From Apricaphanius iberus (taxonomy: Eukaryota; Chordata; Actinopteri; Cyprinodontiformes; Aphaniidae), in NCBI GenBank assembly GCA_028564705.1, contig JAPXFQ010001936.1, positions 744,001-808,000 of the forward strand: a stretch of 64,000 nucleotides of DNA, in the 5' to 3' direction. The notes below the pieces were generated by a model that had not been told where the DNA came from, ran no database searches, and saw only the letters and a list, made by a program, of their open reading frames with translations. The translations under genes were made by a program, and so were the position numbers. Positions 1-11,330 of this stretch are shown here, piece by piece; within the stretch, counting starts at the first letter, position 1; each line of letters begins with the position of its first letter.

Positions 1-477
1 CTAAAAACACCCAAGAAGGGCTAAGAGGAAAACACTGGCCTTCTATGAGCCCTGATCTCAATCCTATTGAGCATCTTTGGAAGGAGCTGAAACGTGCTGT
101 CTGGAAAAGGCGCCCTTCAAACCGGAAACAACTAGAACAGTTTGCTCATGAGGAGTGGGCCAAAATACCTGCTGAGAGGTGCAGAAGTCTCATTGACAGT
201 TACAGGAATCATTTGATTGCAGTGATTGCCTCAAAAGGTTGTGCAACCAAATATTAAGTTGTGGGTACCATCATTTTTGTCCAAGCCTGTTTCATGCATT
301 TATTTTTTAAATAATTCTGTTGAAGCATGGATGAAAAGCAATGTCTGACTTTCATTGGTCAGCATTTATAATATTTTTATTTATTATTACTTTTGACAGA
401 TTAAAGTTATTTCTGTGACCATTATGAGTTTTTCTTTGATTTAATGAAGGGTACCAACAATTTTGTCCACGTCTGTA
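1..477 (+). mobile_element. Tc1/mariner element, right end with transposase C-terminus
   Basis: An open frame enters from the window edge and stops at 257. It encodes the last ~85 residues of a Tc1-type DDE transposase. The diagnostic motif WPSMSPDLNPIEHLW contains the third catalytic acidic residue (E of PIE); the first two lie outside the window. Downstream, two related direct repeats (263-291 and 449-477, both starting GGGTACCA and containing TTTTGTCCA) are spaced 186 bp apart. This is the inner/outer binding-site arrangement known as IR/DR. The element ends at the TA of ...GTCTGTA at 477. The visible C-terminal frame is intact, but activity cannot be judged without the left half. Confidence 0.88.
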
Positions 478-1256
478 TCTATAAATATTAATATTATTGG
501 GGAATCATCTGAGGCATCCGGTGGGGTTGTATTTAATCCATGTGGCTGGCACAGTGCATCCCAGTCTGTAGCATAGGGCTTTTACAAAAATCAGAAAATG
601 TAATAAAATTCATGTCTAACCGACGTTATTTTAGCCAATGCCTGTAAAGTTTGGGGAAAAAAAAAAAAAGTAAAGATTTGTTTTAGATTGGCGACGCTTG
701 TATCTCTATAAGATGGTGCTACCTTGCAGAGTGGATGGAGTGGAGTCATGTGACTTCACCCAATCAGGTCTGTAACAAGAAGGGAAGAGTGTTGCCAACG
801 TAGAAAGTTTATTTATTTAGTGAGTTTTTAGAACCATACTAGTGAATCTTATGAAAAAGTAACTAGTGACAAATCTAGTGACTTTTTATGGTGTTATTGG
901 AGACTGACGAGAAGCACGTACTCTTGTTACTGTTCTCACTGATCAGCGATGTTGCAGTGGGCTCCTCTCCCGTCTCAGAGCGCTTACAGCTCCATCCACC
1001 CGCCCAGGTCCAGTTTGAGTCAGAACACATATTCACCCCGATTCCAGAATGCTAATAAATTGGGCATTCTCTAAAGCCTAGTTTATACTTCTCTGTCGAA
1101 ACGGATTGACGCAGCGCCATTATCTGTGGACGTAACAGCGGACGGAGTCCAGCCCCATTTTCTAACTATCTGTGTCCGTCAACAGAGAGCGTACGCCTGT
1201 GATTGGTCAGTTCAGCAACAGTCAGAAATCGTTTCACCAGAACGGGGGCTCTACTT
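478..1256. other. no gene recognised
   Basis: This stretch is AT-rich with an A-run near 658-669. From about 1076 there is a motif (CCTAGTTTATACTTCT) resembling the ends of fish Harbinger-type MITEs, but I found no matching opposite end. Short frames here lack family features. Confidence 0.5.
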
Positions 1257-1578
1257 CAGTGGTTCCCAAATGTTTCCGTCTCTGAACCACAAAATAAAAA
1301 TTTCAGAGCCCCGTGACCTCATCTCCTGACTTAACATACAGGCATTTTGTTTTCTGAGGACACTTAAAAAGTGGTACAATCATAACATATCCAACATTAA
1401 CAATGGATATATTGGCCACTGTATGTTGCGTTTATTAAGTCCTGTTTTTCATCTTCCATTCGATTAATTAAATGGAGATGTCCACTCATTGCTATTTCTG
1501 GTATTGAAATACTTTTCTCAACAGAATCTAAAGACCCAAACACTTACCTGTTTGTGACCCCAACTTTGGGATCTACTG
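1257..1578. mobile_element. hAT (Charlie-like) MITE
   Basis: The ends are an imperfect inverted pair: CAGTGGTTCCCAAA at 1257-1270 and the reverse complement of CAGTAGATCCCAAA ending at 1578. CAGTGGTTC-type termini are characteristic of Charlie-like hAT elements. The flanking 8-mers (CTCTACTT and CTTTATTG) match at only 5 of 8 positions, so the target-site duplication is poorly preserved. There is no coding content. Confidence 0.55.
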
Positions 1579-1720
1579 CTTTATTGAGCTCTGGGAAATG
1601 AAGTCACATGATTCCAGAATACACCCCGGACGCCATACTGGCAGGACAAAAACCGTAAACGAGCTGCAGTAGCTAACCGGCGGCTAACCGGCTGTTCAAC
1701 AGTTTTCCAGCTGGGTGAAA

Positions 1721-1780
1721 ATGTTTGACTGGTGTTGTGTCCCTGGGTGCACAAACCACGGAGGTCAAGTTAAAGTGTAG
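1721..1780 (+). pseudogene. THAP-domain-like N-terminal scrap
   Basis: A short frame of 19 codons encodes MFDWCCVPGCTNHGGQVKV and then stops. A Cys-Cys-x-x-x-Cys near the start followed by Asn/His resembles the first strand of a THAP zinc finger, found in THAP proteins and P-element-type transposases. A possible splice donor (GGAG|GTCAAG) lies inside. Partly complementary stretches near 1625-1645 and 2455-2505 (CCCCGGACG, CGCCAT, TGGCAGG) hint at a non-autonomous element spanning about 1.6-2.5 kb. The rest of the domain was not found. Confidence 0.3.
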
Positions 1781-4700
1781 TGATCATTTAATTTCAGCTA
1801 ACTTCACCCGAACGCACAATTAAAAGTTAACTTTTACATCAGTGTTTCTAATGGTTGTAATAAAAATGTGTCCACAGTTTTAATAATAATGGCTTATGAA
1901 TGCTGAAAAATTATCCATGGCAGTTTAACAGAAAAGGAATGGTAAACTAAACGCGTATTTTGCTTTTGTTTAGATTTTTAGCGAACTTCCTTCAGTTATT
2001 TTGCTTTGATTTTTCTGTCTTGTTCCTCACATAGCAATAAATTCAAAATAAAATTAAACATCACATGGAATCATAACAATCTCTATAATGCTGCTTTTTA
2101 GATGTCTTGTAATCACAGCGAGAAACAGACTAAGGTCTAATTTATTTTATTTTTGAAGCAATGATTAGTTAATGGTCAGATATCAACACACATAAAAAGC
2201 ACACAGACATAACCTAGCAACTTGATGCTGCACTTGGCCAGGAAATTGCATGTCCGGATATCTCAGGTCTGGTAAAAAGTCCACTCAGACAGCTTCTGAA
2301 GTTTTAAAAAGTATCCCAGTTGCATGGTAAGTCATGTTTAATCTTTTTAATTGCCGGGGATATAAAATAATATCTTCTGTTTTAAAAGGGGAAGTAAACT
2401 CAGACGAAGTTAAAATCCCAGCTGGCGATTTTCATTTTGATGACTTTCATTCCTGCCAACATGGCGCCTACGCTCTGAGAGTCACGTCCGGGGCTCCATA
2501 GCTGCTGTAATCAGTAGTTAATGCAGCGTTTGGCCTCTATATGCTTTATATTAAAATAACAGTTTATCTGATCTGGTCTTTTGGTGATTTTGAACACCAG
2601 GAGGTGTAGAGAAACAACAAAGGCTGCTGTATTTGTTTCCATCTGTTTCTAGAGTTTTCTATGAGCTTCACTTCTAGTTAAAAGCTTTACAGCTTAATCA
2701 AAACGTGCCTTCTGTCATCCATTGCTCCTAGAGGGGGAGATGCGTTCACAAACCGAAGGACATAAACCCCCTGCTGTTCAGGTGGGGTATTGCTTTGCAA
2801 CACAGGAAAATCAACGGATAACTATAAAGGAGAAACGTCTCCGTCAATATGTCTGCGTCTGGGTGCAAAGTTGCTGACAGAGAATTAGAAACTAGTCTTA
2901 AGTCGCTGCTGGCTGATCTTACCCACAATTAGAGGTAAGCAGCCCCAGTCACTTACTCACCTCGTCCACCGTGTGGTCGCCTCTCTGTGACGGACGTTAA
3001 ACAGTCTTTGCATCTCAGTCTAAGCTCGACTTTCAGGAATACAGAAAGGAGCGGGAATCAAACCCTGCATTAAAAGGCTGATTGAAGCTGTTTATTGGAG
3101 ACGTTACACTGGCCTACTGCTGTATTGTAAGGCAGATTTTATGCCAAAATTCATGATATAAAAAACCACGACAACTCAAAACGTACAAGGCAAAACTTTG
3201 TCACTTCCGCCCCAACCATTCAGCCATTATTTCCTTCCCCTGCAGCATCCATTACGATTTCAAACACATTATGTAAATGAGGCGATGATGAGGCATTAAT
3301 ATTGAGGGTGGTGGAGGAAGAGGAGAAGCAATATCCCTGTCTAGAGAACAAGCTTTTATTTTGGCGGTGTGGAAGTTATTATCTATTTGTGGTTATCGTG
3401 GTGAACTACTCAATATATCGTGATAATGATTTGAAACCATAACAGCCAGCCCTACTGTAGCAGGAAGCTAACGCTGCAGAGATTCATGGATCATCTTTTC
3501 CCACGTTCCTTTTTGTTCCCCCACTGATGGAGAAAAACAAGATTGTGATCTGATTTCCCCAGAGGCATCCTTGACATTAGCGTAAAACGAATTCAATGTC
3601 TGTTTCTTCTCAGATTCCTTCCTGTCACTCAGACAGCAGATCACGCTTTACTCTGGATCTTTTGAACATTAAATTTTTTCCTCTGCTGGCAAAACGAAGA
3701 CGTCCAAGCGTTTGTGTCCTGGTTGCAGCGGGAAAAGAGGAAAACAACCGCTCATCCCACAAATTTATACGTCTGTGACATCACAGAGGAGCGAGCTGCC
3801 ATGAAAATATGTTACTGCTATGGATTCTGGGATTCAGAGTTTTCACCAGCGTCGTTTTTTTCTGTTTGCAGTTCAGTCTTTGCATCAATATGTTTACTGA
3901 ATAAATGAATTAAGAACTTGAAAGAACATGAGGCGAAATTAAATTTCAGTACAGCTCAGTTAAGAGCAAACAACTCAAACAACCTTCTTTACACAAACGG
4001 ATACAGGCCGATTCAGATAACAGTGCTTGTTTTGATTCCAGGCAGAGCTCTGTTATGTGTACCTTTTTTTGTGTGTGTGTTTTTCAGTTTTCTCCATGGC
4101 TACATAAGGGGACAGTTTCCATCGAGTCAGAAGCCATTGTACGGCTTAGTTCCTTTTACGCATCAGTCTGAGTATTTAAAGGGAAAGTTGTTGGGTTTTT
4201 TTCTTCAACCTGGACCTTATTTTTTGCATTTATTACATTCATTTACACACCCAGACAAGTTTGGAGCCACTTGGAGTCCTTCAGGAGAAGTTTATATCCA
4301 TATAATAGGAGTCAATTAGGGCAGGAGATTTTCTGCCTGTAATAAGGAACTATCTGCCCCAAAGCTGATTAATTTAACCAGGTTTTGTAATGAATAGTCA
4401 GCGAGATTCCCCCGTGAGTTTGCATTAAAAGCAAGTAAAATACCCAGAAGCTAACACCTTAGCACCTCTGAGACTTTCGAACCGATTCCAACTTGCACTA
4501 GCCGGCGATTTCAGTGACGTCACAAATAAAGTCCAGGTTGAAAAAAACAACAACTTTCCCTTTACGATGCATTTCAATGACCTAGTTCTCCAACTGGCAG
4601 AGTGTACACTGTAATAACCGCCGCTTTTTGGACTTTTTAGATTTTTCACAAACAACTTACTCCTGTTCATACAAATGTGACACAATAACCACATATAAGA

Positions 4701-5133
4701 TACCAAAACCGTATGAAATCATGTTTAGATTCAGGAAATGTGACCATCATTGATGTGGAACAGGTCAGACTGATCATGAGGTTATCAGAACCCATCATGT
4801 CATATTCCCCTAGATGCCTTTATTATTAATTAATCAATTCATTTACATAACCATGAAATATTGAAATGCTTTTCTGTGAAACCAGATTTTTTTGAACATT
4901 TTAATGAAGATATTTAACATCTGTATTGAAGACCAACCTTTTAGGATTTGAAATTACAGCTCTATTTCTACAAACAGAATTTTCCAACCCTACCTTGGAG
5001 CTACTGATACCTAAAATATATTATTCAAAGTTATTTAGCTTAATATTGTGGGATTATTCATGAATTTCTTTTGTATATATTCCAGTAAAATATTGTTGTA
5101 GTTTGTTTTCAGGTCTCCATCAATACCTTTAAC
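1781..5133. other. no gene recognised; diffuse repeat debris
   Basis: No convincing gene was found. Around 3385-3460 a phrase of the type 'tatcgtgataatg...agccctac' matches the tail of a common fish repeat whose head-like sequence occurs near 28080. A possible noncoding upstream exon with donor AG|GTAAGC at 2933-2939 could belong to the zinc-finger gene, but nothing decides this. A 133-codon frame at 3918-4319 has no recognisable domain. Confidence 0.45.
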
Positions 5134-5433
5134 TAGGGATGCACCAATACCGATACCATGAACCGATACTCAAAATGTTGAAAATCTGCAATAAATTCAC
5201 CAAAAAAGATAAATTTTTCACTTGAAATTTTATTTTTGTGGTTATTTTATATTTTACATCTGTTATTTTGTCTTAGTTATTTTTATTTACGTCTGGTGCC
5301 TTTAGTCTCTTCAAGAAAGGTATAAGGTGGAAGTTATACAGTTTATTAATTCAACAATCGGATTGGTATCGACAGGTACACAAAATACAGGCATCGTTAT
5401 CGGGATGGAAAAAGTTGGATTGGTGCACCCCTT
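5134..5433. mobile_element. hAT MITE, copy 1, with 8-bp TSD
   Basis: Terminal inverted repeats TAGGGATGCACCAAT (5134-5148) and ATTGGTGCACCCCTT (5419-5433) enclose 300 bp. The element is flanked by a perfect 8-bp target duplication CCTTTAAC (5126-5133 and 5434-5441), the hAT signature. It carries scattered ACCGATAC/GGTATCG motifs typical of this family. A second copy lies at 24447-24822. The right TSD falls 37 bp before the splice acceptor of the zinc-finger exon, so the insertion now supplies the distal part of that intron's 3' end. Confidence 0.85.
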
Positions 5434-5477
5434 CCTTTAACAAAAATGTCATCATTATTGTTCTTCTCTTCCCTCAG

Positions 5478-6587
5478 ACCATCCAGAGCGTCATGTCTGT
5501 CACTACATGGGAGGTTCTGGAAGACGGTTCTCTTGTAACCAAAGAGAAGAAACCAAATGGAAAAGAGGAACAGAAAGAACCGGAACCACAGCAGGCTGAG
5601 ATCAAAGAGGAACCAGAACCTGAACCAATCAAAGAAGAACAGGTTGAGCTCTGGATCTTTCAGGATGAAGGGCAGCTTTTAGTGAAGCAGGAGACCAACG
5701 CCTCTATAGTAACTCCTGCTGAACCAGAACCGCAGCAGATGAAGGAGATAAAGGAGGAACCAGAACGTGTGGAGATTAAACAGGAAGAGGAGGAGTGCAG
5801 TGACCAGGATGGACAGGAGCCCATAATGAAGCAGGAGGCTGAGCCCTTCATGCTGACTTCTGATCATGAGTGTAAGGACAGCAGAGAACCAGAACCGAAC
5901 CAGGACCAGTTCCTCTTAAACAGACCTGAAGCTGAAAGCCAACATCAGCAACGAAGCAACCAGAAAGGCGTAAACCACTCCAAACTGAAAGCATCTAAAC
6001 CAAACGTACCTTTCTGTGACGTATGTGGCAAATGTTTCACTACATACAAGTACCTGACTGATCACATAAGAACCCACACAGGAGAGAAACCATACCCTTG
6101 TGAACTGTGTGATAAGTATTTCACTGACTGTAGTGCCAGGGCAAAACACATGAAAACCCACACGGGTTCAAAGCCTTACCACTGTCAGGTGTGTGGGAAA
6201 CGTTTCAGCCACTGCAGCAACTTGGCCAGACACATGAGAACGCACACAGGGGAGAAGCCATATTCCTGTGAAGCATGTGGCAAATCCTTTCGTCACTGTA
6301 ACACAATGAATCGACATAGGAGAACCCACACAGGGGAGAAACCCTTCACCTGTGAAGTGTGCGATAAATCTTTCATACAGCCCAGTGATTTGGCCCGCCA
6401 CCTTAAAAGCCACACCGGCGAGAAGTCGTTCTCCTGTCTGACTTGTGGAAAAGGTTTCACAAGGCATTCCTCCTTGGCAGTGCACATGAGAACCCACACG
6501 GGGGAAAAGCCCTACCCTTGTAAAATGTGTGGGAAATCTTTCAGATATACTAGTCATTTGAGTCGTCATGAGAACTCACACAGTTGA
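5478..6587 (+). CDS. C2H2 zinc-finger protein, terminal coding exon (seven fingers)
   Basis: This is likely a nuclear DNA-binding transcription factor of the large fish C2H2 family. A strong acceptor (TTCTCTTCCCTCAG) ends at 5477 and the exon opens in phase 0, so upstream exons are expected. The first in-exon Met is at 5493 and would give 364 aa. The N-terminal ~170 residues are acidic, rich in E, P and Q, with repeated IKEEPE-type motifs. Seven tandem fingers (C-x2-C-x12-H-x3-H) run from about 6010 to 6580, mostly joined by TGEKPY linkers; the linker between fingers 2 and 3 is TGSKPY. All cysteine and histidine ligands are present. The exon stops with TGA just after the last finger. No KRAB, BTB or SCAN domain is visible. 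Orthology cannot be named from the sequence. Confidence 0.9.
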   Translation, partial: TIQSVMSVTTWEVLEDGSLVTKEKKPNGKEEQKEPEPQQAEIKEEPEPEPIKEEQVELWIFQDEGQLLVKQETNASIVTPAEPEPQQMKEIKEEPERVEIKQEEEECSDQDGQEPIMKQEAEPFMLTSDHECKDSREPEPNQDQFLLNRPEAESQHQQRSNQKGVNHSKLKASKPNVPFCDVCGKCFTTYKYLTDHIRTHTGEKPYPCELCDKYFTDCSARAKHMKTHTGSKPYHCQVCGKRFSHCSNLARHMRTHTGEKPYSCEACGKSFRHCNTMNRHRRTHTGEKPFTCEVCDKSFIQPSDLARHLKSHTGEKSFSCLTCGKGFTRHSSLAVHMRTHTGEKPYPCKMCGKSFRYTSHLSRHENSHS

Positions 6588-6767
6588 GACTGATCGGTGG
6601 GAAAGGTATCTTGGAGAAAAAATACCTTCACTGTTTTAATCAGATTTTATATAGGTGAGAAGTTGTGGTCATGTGTGGTATATGGAAAGCAGTTCTGCAT
6701 TTATATATATGTCAGGTCATTCATCTCCCTGATGAATAGAAAATGCCTTGAAGTGCCTCCAAGCTAG
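6588..6767 (+). other. probable 3' untranslated start of the zinc-finger gene
   Basis: This is a short AT-rich stretch after the zinc-finger stop codon. No AATAAA signal is seen before the adjacent retroelement, whose tail includes TTGAATTGAATAATACTT. Confidence 0.35.
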
Positions 6768-7740
6768 GTTGTACAGGTAATTGAATTGAATTGAATAATA
6801 CTTTATTGTCCCACGAGGGGAAATTCAGTTTACAGTACAACCTGTCCAAGATCAAGACAAACAAACCACAAGCAATACAAACAGATCCAGGTCACTGAAG
6901 GGCTGCAGCCAAAGGATGGCGCTCCCTTGATAAAAAGATAAAAGCAGATACACGTCGGGAGGGAGGGGGGTTCCACGATGGGGACTCTTGATCTTTAGTC
7001 AAGAGTCAAAAAACTGGTAATAGAAAAAAAAAAACCTAAACATTGAAGCACATACTCAGACATTAACGACGACACATCAAGGAGGGATGGGCGGGTATGA
7101 GCTCCAGTCCACAAGTTAATGTTTTGCCCCAGAGGTGCACAGTCTTTCTGCTTACTGGAGCGGAGGGGAGCTTTTAGGAGACAGCGAGATGGTGGTGTGT
7201 GTCCGAATTCTATGTCAGTAGATGCATGTGGGACGGGGGAGGAGACTCTTTACATTCCTCTCACGGGCGTTTCATTGTGGACCAGTTGAAGGTCAACATA
7301 AGAGCCAAAATACTAATTGTTATGGATAGCAAGGAGAGCAAATTTTCCTCTGTCCTTCAGTCCGTCAGCAGTCGCTTTTTATGAATCTTAAGTCGACCAA
7401 ATTAAAGTTCCACCAAATGAGTCCCGAAGCGCCGGCTAGATCGCTGCTTGCAGCATCTTGCGTGTGTCTTGCCTGCGTCTTGCCTGCGTCCAAGCTCACC
7501 AAGCATGAGGTTCGTAGTTCTTCCCACTGTTTGCTAACTTTTCCGACATTTTGCGGTAGATCCAGTAACTGCCCGTTCCAATCAGCAGAAACCCGATTAC
7601 CGTAAACCGAAATAGCCAGATGTCTTCCGCGTCTTCCTGCGAGGGTATTGACAGAAACAACGGCTGAAACTTTAAGCCTCCAGCACGTAGCCCGCTGGAT
7701 ACGTCTCTTTTTGCACTGTGCCACTCAGTTTGAAACGTAT
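6768..7740 (-). mobile_element. retroelement with small membrane/coiled-coil ORF, copy 1 (decayed)
   Basis: Read on the minus strand, it ends at the left in a (TTCAA)n tail preceded by CCCCTCGTGGGACAATAAAG. The body from about 6830 to 7620 aligns by eye with 11550-12480: shared blocks are the CAACCTGTCCAAGATCA region, the 'atgagctccagtccac' region and the coding start. The minus-strand ORF keeps its hydrophobic start (VIGFLLIGTGSYWIYRK) but soon stops, because a stretch of about 110 nt present in copy 2 is missing. No reverse transcriptase is encoded, so the unit would have to be moved in trans by a LINE. Confidence 0.6.
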
Positions 7741-8229
7741 TTTGAGCTCAATTGAAGATTTGCAGATGTTTGATGTAACAAAACCAAAAGTAAGATATGT
7801 TTCATCCTATTTTTCTACTGTTTGGCTTTTATTTTTTTTATTTTTTTATTTTTTATTTATTTTTTAACATGTCCTGTCTAGCAGTTTGCTACTCAGAATT
7901 GGTGTCTGAGTACCAAGTACAAGCCCAACAGTTTTACTTTCCCAAGTACAGTATTACAGCTTCGCTGTAGTACGCCACTTGATGTATATGTATGAAAAAT
8001 CTTTATTAGTGATTACTGTGGGTTCAATTTCCTGACGTCATGGACACTAAACCGAGACAAGAAGGGAGAAAGGAAGATGGTGAAGAAAAGAAACCGGACC
8101 AACAGAGGGGCGAACCGATGACACACGACAGGGAGGCAAACAAAGAACACAAGAAAACATCCCAGTCCTCCACCTCTGCCGGACGGCAGAGAAACAGTAA
8201 TACAAAACAAAAACAACAAACTGTACATG
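7741..8229. repeat. T-rich low-complexity DNA and unassigned spacer
   Basis: A TTTA/T-rich run occupies about 7825-7868. The rest is unassigned. The open frame that starts at 8040 runs into the C-rich repeat and has no protein features. Confidence 0.5.
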
Positions 8230-9300
8230 CAGGTCTGAATAAGGTTTCCCCATGCAAGTGATTGATAGCTGGTGTAAGGAACCGTCAATCCGTTCTACAG
8301 GAATCGACACAGACATGGAGGAGGCAAGAGATGTATGCATCCAGGGTCCCACAGAGTACAGAGGCCACAGGCGGATCAGCGCAGGGTCGATCACCCGCCA
8401 AGAGGGGAACAGATGGAAGCCCCAGGGGAGCACCCACCAGCCGCAATGCTGGGGCCCGAGAGATCGCAGTGACGAGCCCACGGGCTCCGCCGGAAACCGG
8501 CTACGCCAGGGCGGGCCCGGATCAGGACCCGGAGGCCATGGGGACCAGGGGCACCCCGCCCCCCAGCGGGGCCCCAACCAGGGACCAGCCGACAAGAGCC
8601 CGCCGCCGCAGGCAAGGTGGATCCGCAGCCAACCGACGGACAACACACGCCACCGCCACCCCGGACCAATACCCACCGCCAACAACCCGCCCTGCCCCCT
8701 CGCACCCACACGCACCCTGGGGCACCCCCATAAGAGGTGCCCCAGTCAATCCAAGGAGGACGTCGGACCGAAACAGCGGCCGCCCGACACACCGGACCAC
8801 CCAGGACCCGCCAGACATGCACCAGGACCGAGCCGGGCCGCAAACCGGACCCCCGGCCCCAGGCATCGAGAGCCATCATCAACCAGCGGGCAGGAGCATC
8901 CATCACCGACGGGGAGTAACTGAGGGGAAGAAGATGCATCAGGTCAGAGGGAAGCCAAACACCCAACCTGACAGGTAGACATAGACAGACAGAGACACTC
9001 ATACGTACCCTCCCTCTCATGCGTACACATTCTTACAAATACAGGACATACGAAAAAAGGACGCTATACACTCATTCATACCCCCCATACGTACACTATA
9101 CTCCATACTCCCAGGCCCAGGGACAGACGCCCCAATAGAGCACCCTGCCCCTGCACCCAGGAGACAGACCCCTTTGCCCACCAGGATGGGGACAAGCAGA
9201 CCGCCAAGGCCCCCACACCGGCAAGAGCAACCCAGGACCCCGACCAGACCGCCTGATGTTCTACCCGAGCTCCGACCCCTGATGGTCCAACGAACAGGGG
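8230..9300. repeat. C-rich interspersed repeat, copy A
   Basis: This is strongly C/A-biased DNA on the plus strand with few stop codons in any frame, which produces several overlapping long open frames on both strands. From about 8715 to 9290 it aligns with 28826-29400; shared anchors include CCCCCATAAGAGGTGCCCCA, ACCAGCGGGCAGG and CACACATTCT-like blocks. The encoded frames are Pro/Arg/Thr-rich, mutually overlapping and not conserved as protein between copies, so I treat it as noncoding repeat. It may be the untranslated part of an L1/Tx1-type LINE (see the copy at 28660-30180). Confidence 0.65.
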
Positions 9301-9904
9301 TGTGGACTGTTTGGCTTTTAGAAGCAGGTTTGGTGATTTATTTTTATTTTTTAATGTTCTGCTTTCATGAAGAAGCCTCGTCAAAAACCCATCCACTATT
9401 TGAGCAGTGTCCAAGCATTCATTCCGCTCCCACCTGCAGTTACTCAGTGCTCCAGTCTTTATTAGGTGTTTCATATGGATCCAAAATGTTTATAATGGGG
9501 ACATCCTATGTAGGATTTGAACATGTTTGATATTATTTTATTTCTCCCAACTCTGCTTCTGCTCTGCAATGTACTGTGTGTTTCTATAGTGTTTGTTTGC
9601 ACTCGTTCTGCTACCAAAATGTCCGCCACATTAGGGTTGTGCCGATGGACGATGTCAGTGTCCATCGTGATGCCACGCCCCCCACCCTGTCAGACATGCA
9701 CTAATCCTATAGTCTCTTCTATAGTTTAACTAAAACCTTTGCAGGGACCGCTCTGTAAACATTGAGAATATAAGCTTACTCACTTAAGTGTTACACAGTG
9801 GGAAGCCTGCAGCAGTCAGATTTTGAAGTTGGTCAGCTTTGTTGTTTAAGTCCTTTCAATAGAAGTACAGGGGTTGAAGAATTCACATGATTCTGTCATA
9901 GTCA
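9301..9904. other. no gene recognised
   Basis: This is AT-rich spacer. Short frames overlap on both strands without motifs. Confidence 0.4.
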
Positions 9905-10135
9905 GCCTAATCAAAGATGATGACGACTCATAGAACAGACGGAGGACTCTGGTATTTGTGGACTGGTACCAGCAGCATCACCTGCTGATCAACGCTGGGG
10001 AAACGAGAGTTGGTGGTGGACTTCCGGAGAAGCAGACCCAGCACACTGACACCGGTGAACATCCAGGGAGCGGACATTTAGAGAGTGGACTCTTATAGGC
10101 ATCTGGGTGTTCACCTGGATAATAAACTGCACTGG
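9905..10135 (+). pseudogene. Rex1-type LINE reverse transcriptase fragment
   Basis: With frameshifts and stops, the plus strand reads as the post-catalytic part of a CR1/Rex1-clade reverse transcriptase. A remnant resembles IVSLIKDDDDS, then comes KRELVVDFRRSRPSTLTPV, then RVDSYRHLGVHLDNKLHW. The phrase VDFRR followed by YRHLGVHLDNKL is typical of Rex1-like LINEs. The fragment is too short and too broken to function. Confidence 0.75.
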
Positions 10136-10258
10136 AATTTGCACAATTTAATGTTGAGTTATTAAATCTGTGTGCTCTCATTTTATTTTGTAAGAGCACT
10201 TCCTGTTGTGTCTGCGGTCACGCGAGAGTTCAATAAAGGGAATCTCATTGGTGAGAAT

Positions 10259-11330
10259 TAGAGGGTGACACTGGAATCAATTGTCGCTCCCGTCCCAATC
10301 CCAAAAAAAACTCCCGTCACGTCCCGATCACGTGACAGCCCCCCCAAAAAAATCGTGTCCCGAAAAAATCCCAAGAGAAAGACTCCCGACCCGAATCCCG
10401 TAGATTAGTAATTTACCTCCTATGGCGCTCGCTCCCCCCGCCCCCCTTTTAACCATAGCCTAGCACAGTATCAAAGATCATCTATTTAGCTTAATCCGCC
10501 ATCTTTAACCATATCCTGCATTCTCGTTTGGCCACCTTACCACGTCATGAATGGACTCGACTCGTCTGACTGCCAAACTATTAATGATGCGTTCGAGAGC
10601 CCATCCAAACCAGTGGGACGTGGGACTTCTCCTACCTGAAATGTACTAGCTCCCACTTCTAAGCATTCGAAGCAATCGAAGTGGAATGTAAACAGAAAAC
10701 ATGGACGACCGCCGAGCTAAACAGATAGTCGCTTTGTTTATGAAGAGGCATGCTAACAGATAATAACGACATTCACAGCATAATATGAAAAACAACTTGT
10801 GTTAAAATTACAGTGTCTAAAACAACACTACAAGCAGAGAAGTACATTTTATAGCCTATTCGTTCAAGACGTGAGACTCCGTGGGCGCCGCCATTATCCT
10901 CCGACTTAATTTTGGTGAAGTCGGGGTACGTCGAACTACCCCCAGCTCGCAGGTAGGAGGTTCCACTTCGACAGGCATTCCAGTGCACTTTTCCTATTTG
11001 GAGGTAGGATAAGTCCCATGTCCCACTGGTTTGAATGGGCTCTCGAACGCAGCATAAGATACACGCATTTTCAATCGGATATGCTTACCAGTTTATCCAG
11101 GTGGTGTAGCAACAACGTAGCAGTTTCAGTTTTGGTGCGTGCGGTGTAGTGGACCCGATGGAATTCAACTAAAGATGCATGTAAAAAACAAATAAAATAA
11201 TTCTAATTTCCGGTTTCCTGTCCGATCCCGTGGATTATTTCCTGTCCCGTCCCGATCACGTTACCAACAGTGAAATTGACTCCCGTCCCGCGGGAATCCT
11301 GCAGGAATCCCGAAAAATTGTCACCTTCTA
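10259..11330. mobile_element. hAT non-autonomous element with perfect 8-bp TSD
   Basis: The ends TAGAGGGTGAC (10259-10269) and GTCACCTTCTA (11320-11330) are inverted with one mismatch. They are flanked by a perfect 8-bp duplication GTGAGAAT (10251-10258, 11331-11338). The terminal zones on both sides are unusually rich in TCCCGTCCC/GATCCCG motifs. The interior contains a second, nested MITE at 10585-11054. It has no transposase. The 8-bp duplication places it in the hAT superfamily. Confidence 0.88.
10585..11054. mobile_element. Harbinger-type MITE nested in the hAT element
   Basis: The long inverted termini (about 50 bp, roughly 90% identical by eye) start TGATGCGTTCGAGAGCCCAT on the left. 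They end with the complementary ATGGGCTCTCGAACGCAGCA on the right. The flanking trinucleotide is TAA on both sides (10582-10584, 11055-11057), the short TSD expected for PIF/Harbinger elements. The element is about 470 bp with no coding capacity. Its position inside the hAT element shows it inserted later. Confidence 0.8.

Noticed and set aside
2850..2931. Small ORF MSASGCKVADREL... ending just before a GTAAGC donor
   Set aside because: Tempting as an upstream zinc-finger exon, but it stops before the donor and does not resemble known N-terminal exons of such genes; at most a noncoding exon.
3918..4319. 133-codon frame with a hydrophobic stretch
   Set aside because: No ATG-based start is evident at 3918, no domain, no splice sites and T-rich DNA that readily yields hydrophobic peptides.
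8252..8978. Overlapping open frames of 220-240 codons on both strands
   Set aside because: They sit in a C-rich interspersed repeat with few AT-containing stops, overlap each other in several frames, are low-complexity Pro/Arg/Thr text and are not conserved in the second copy.
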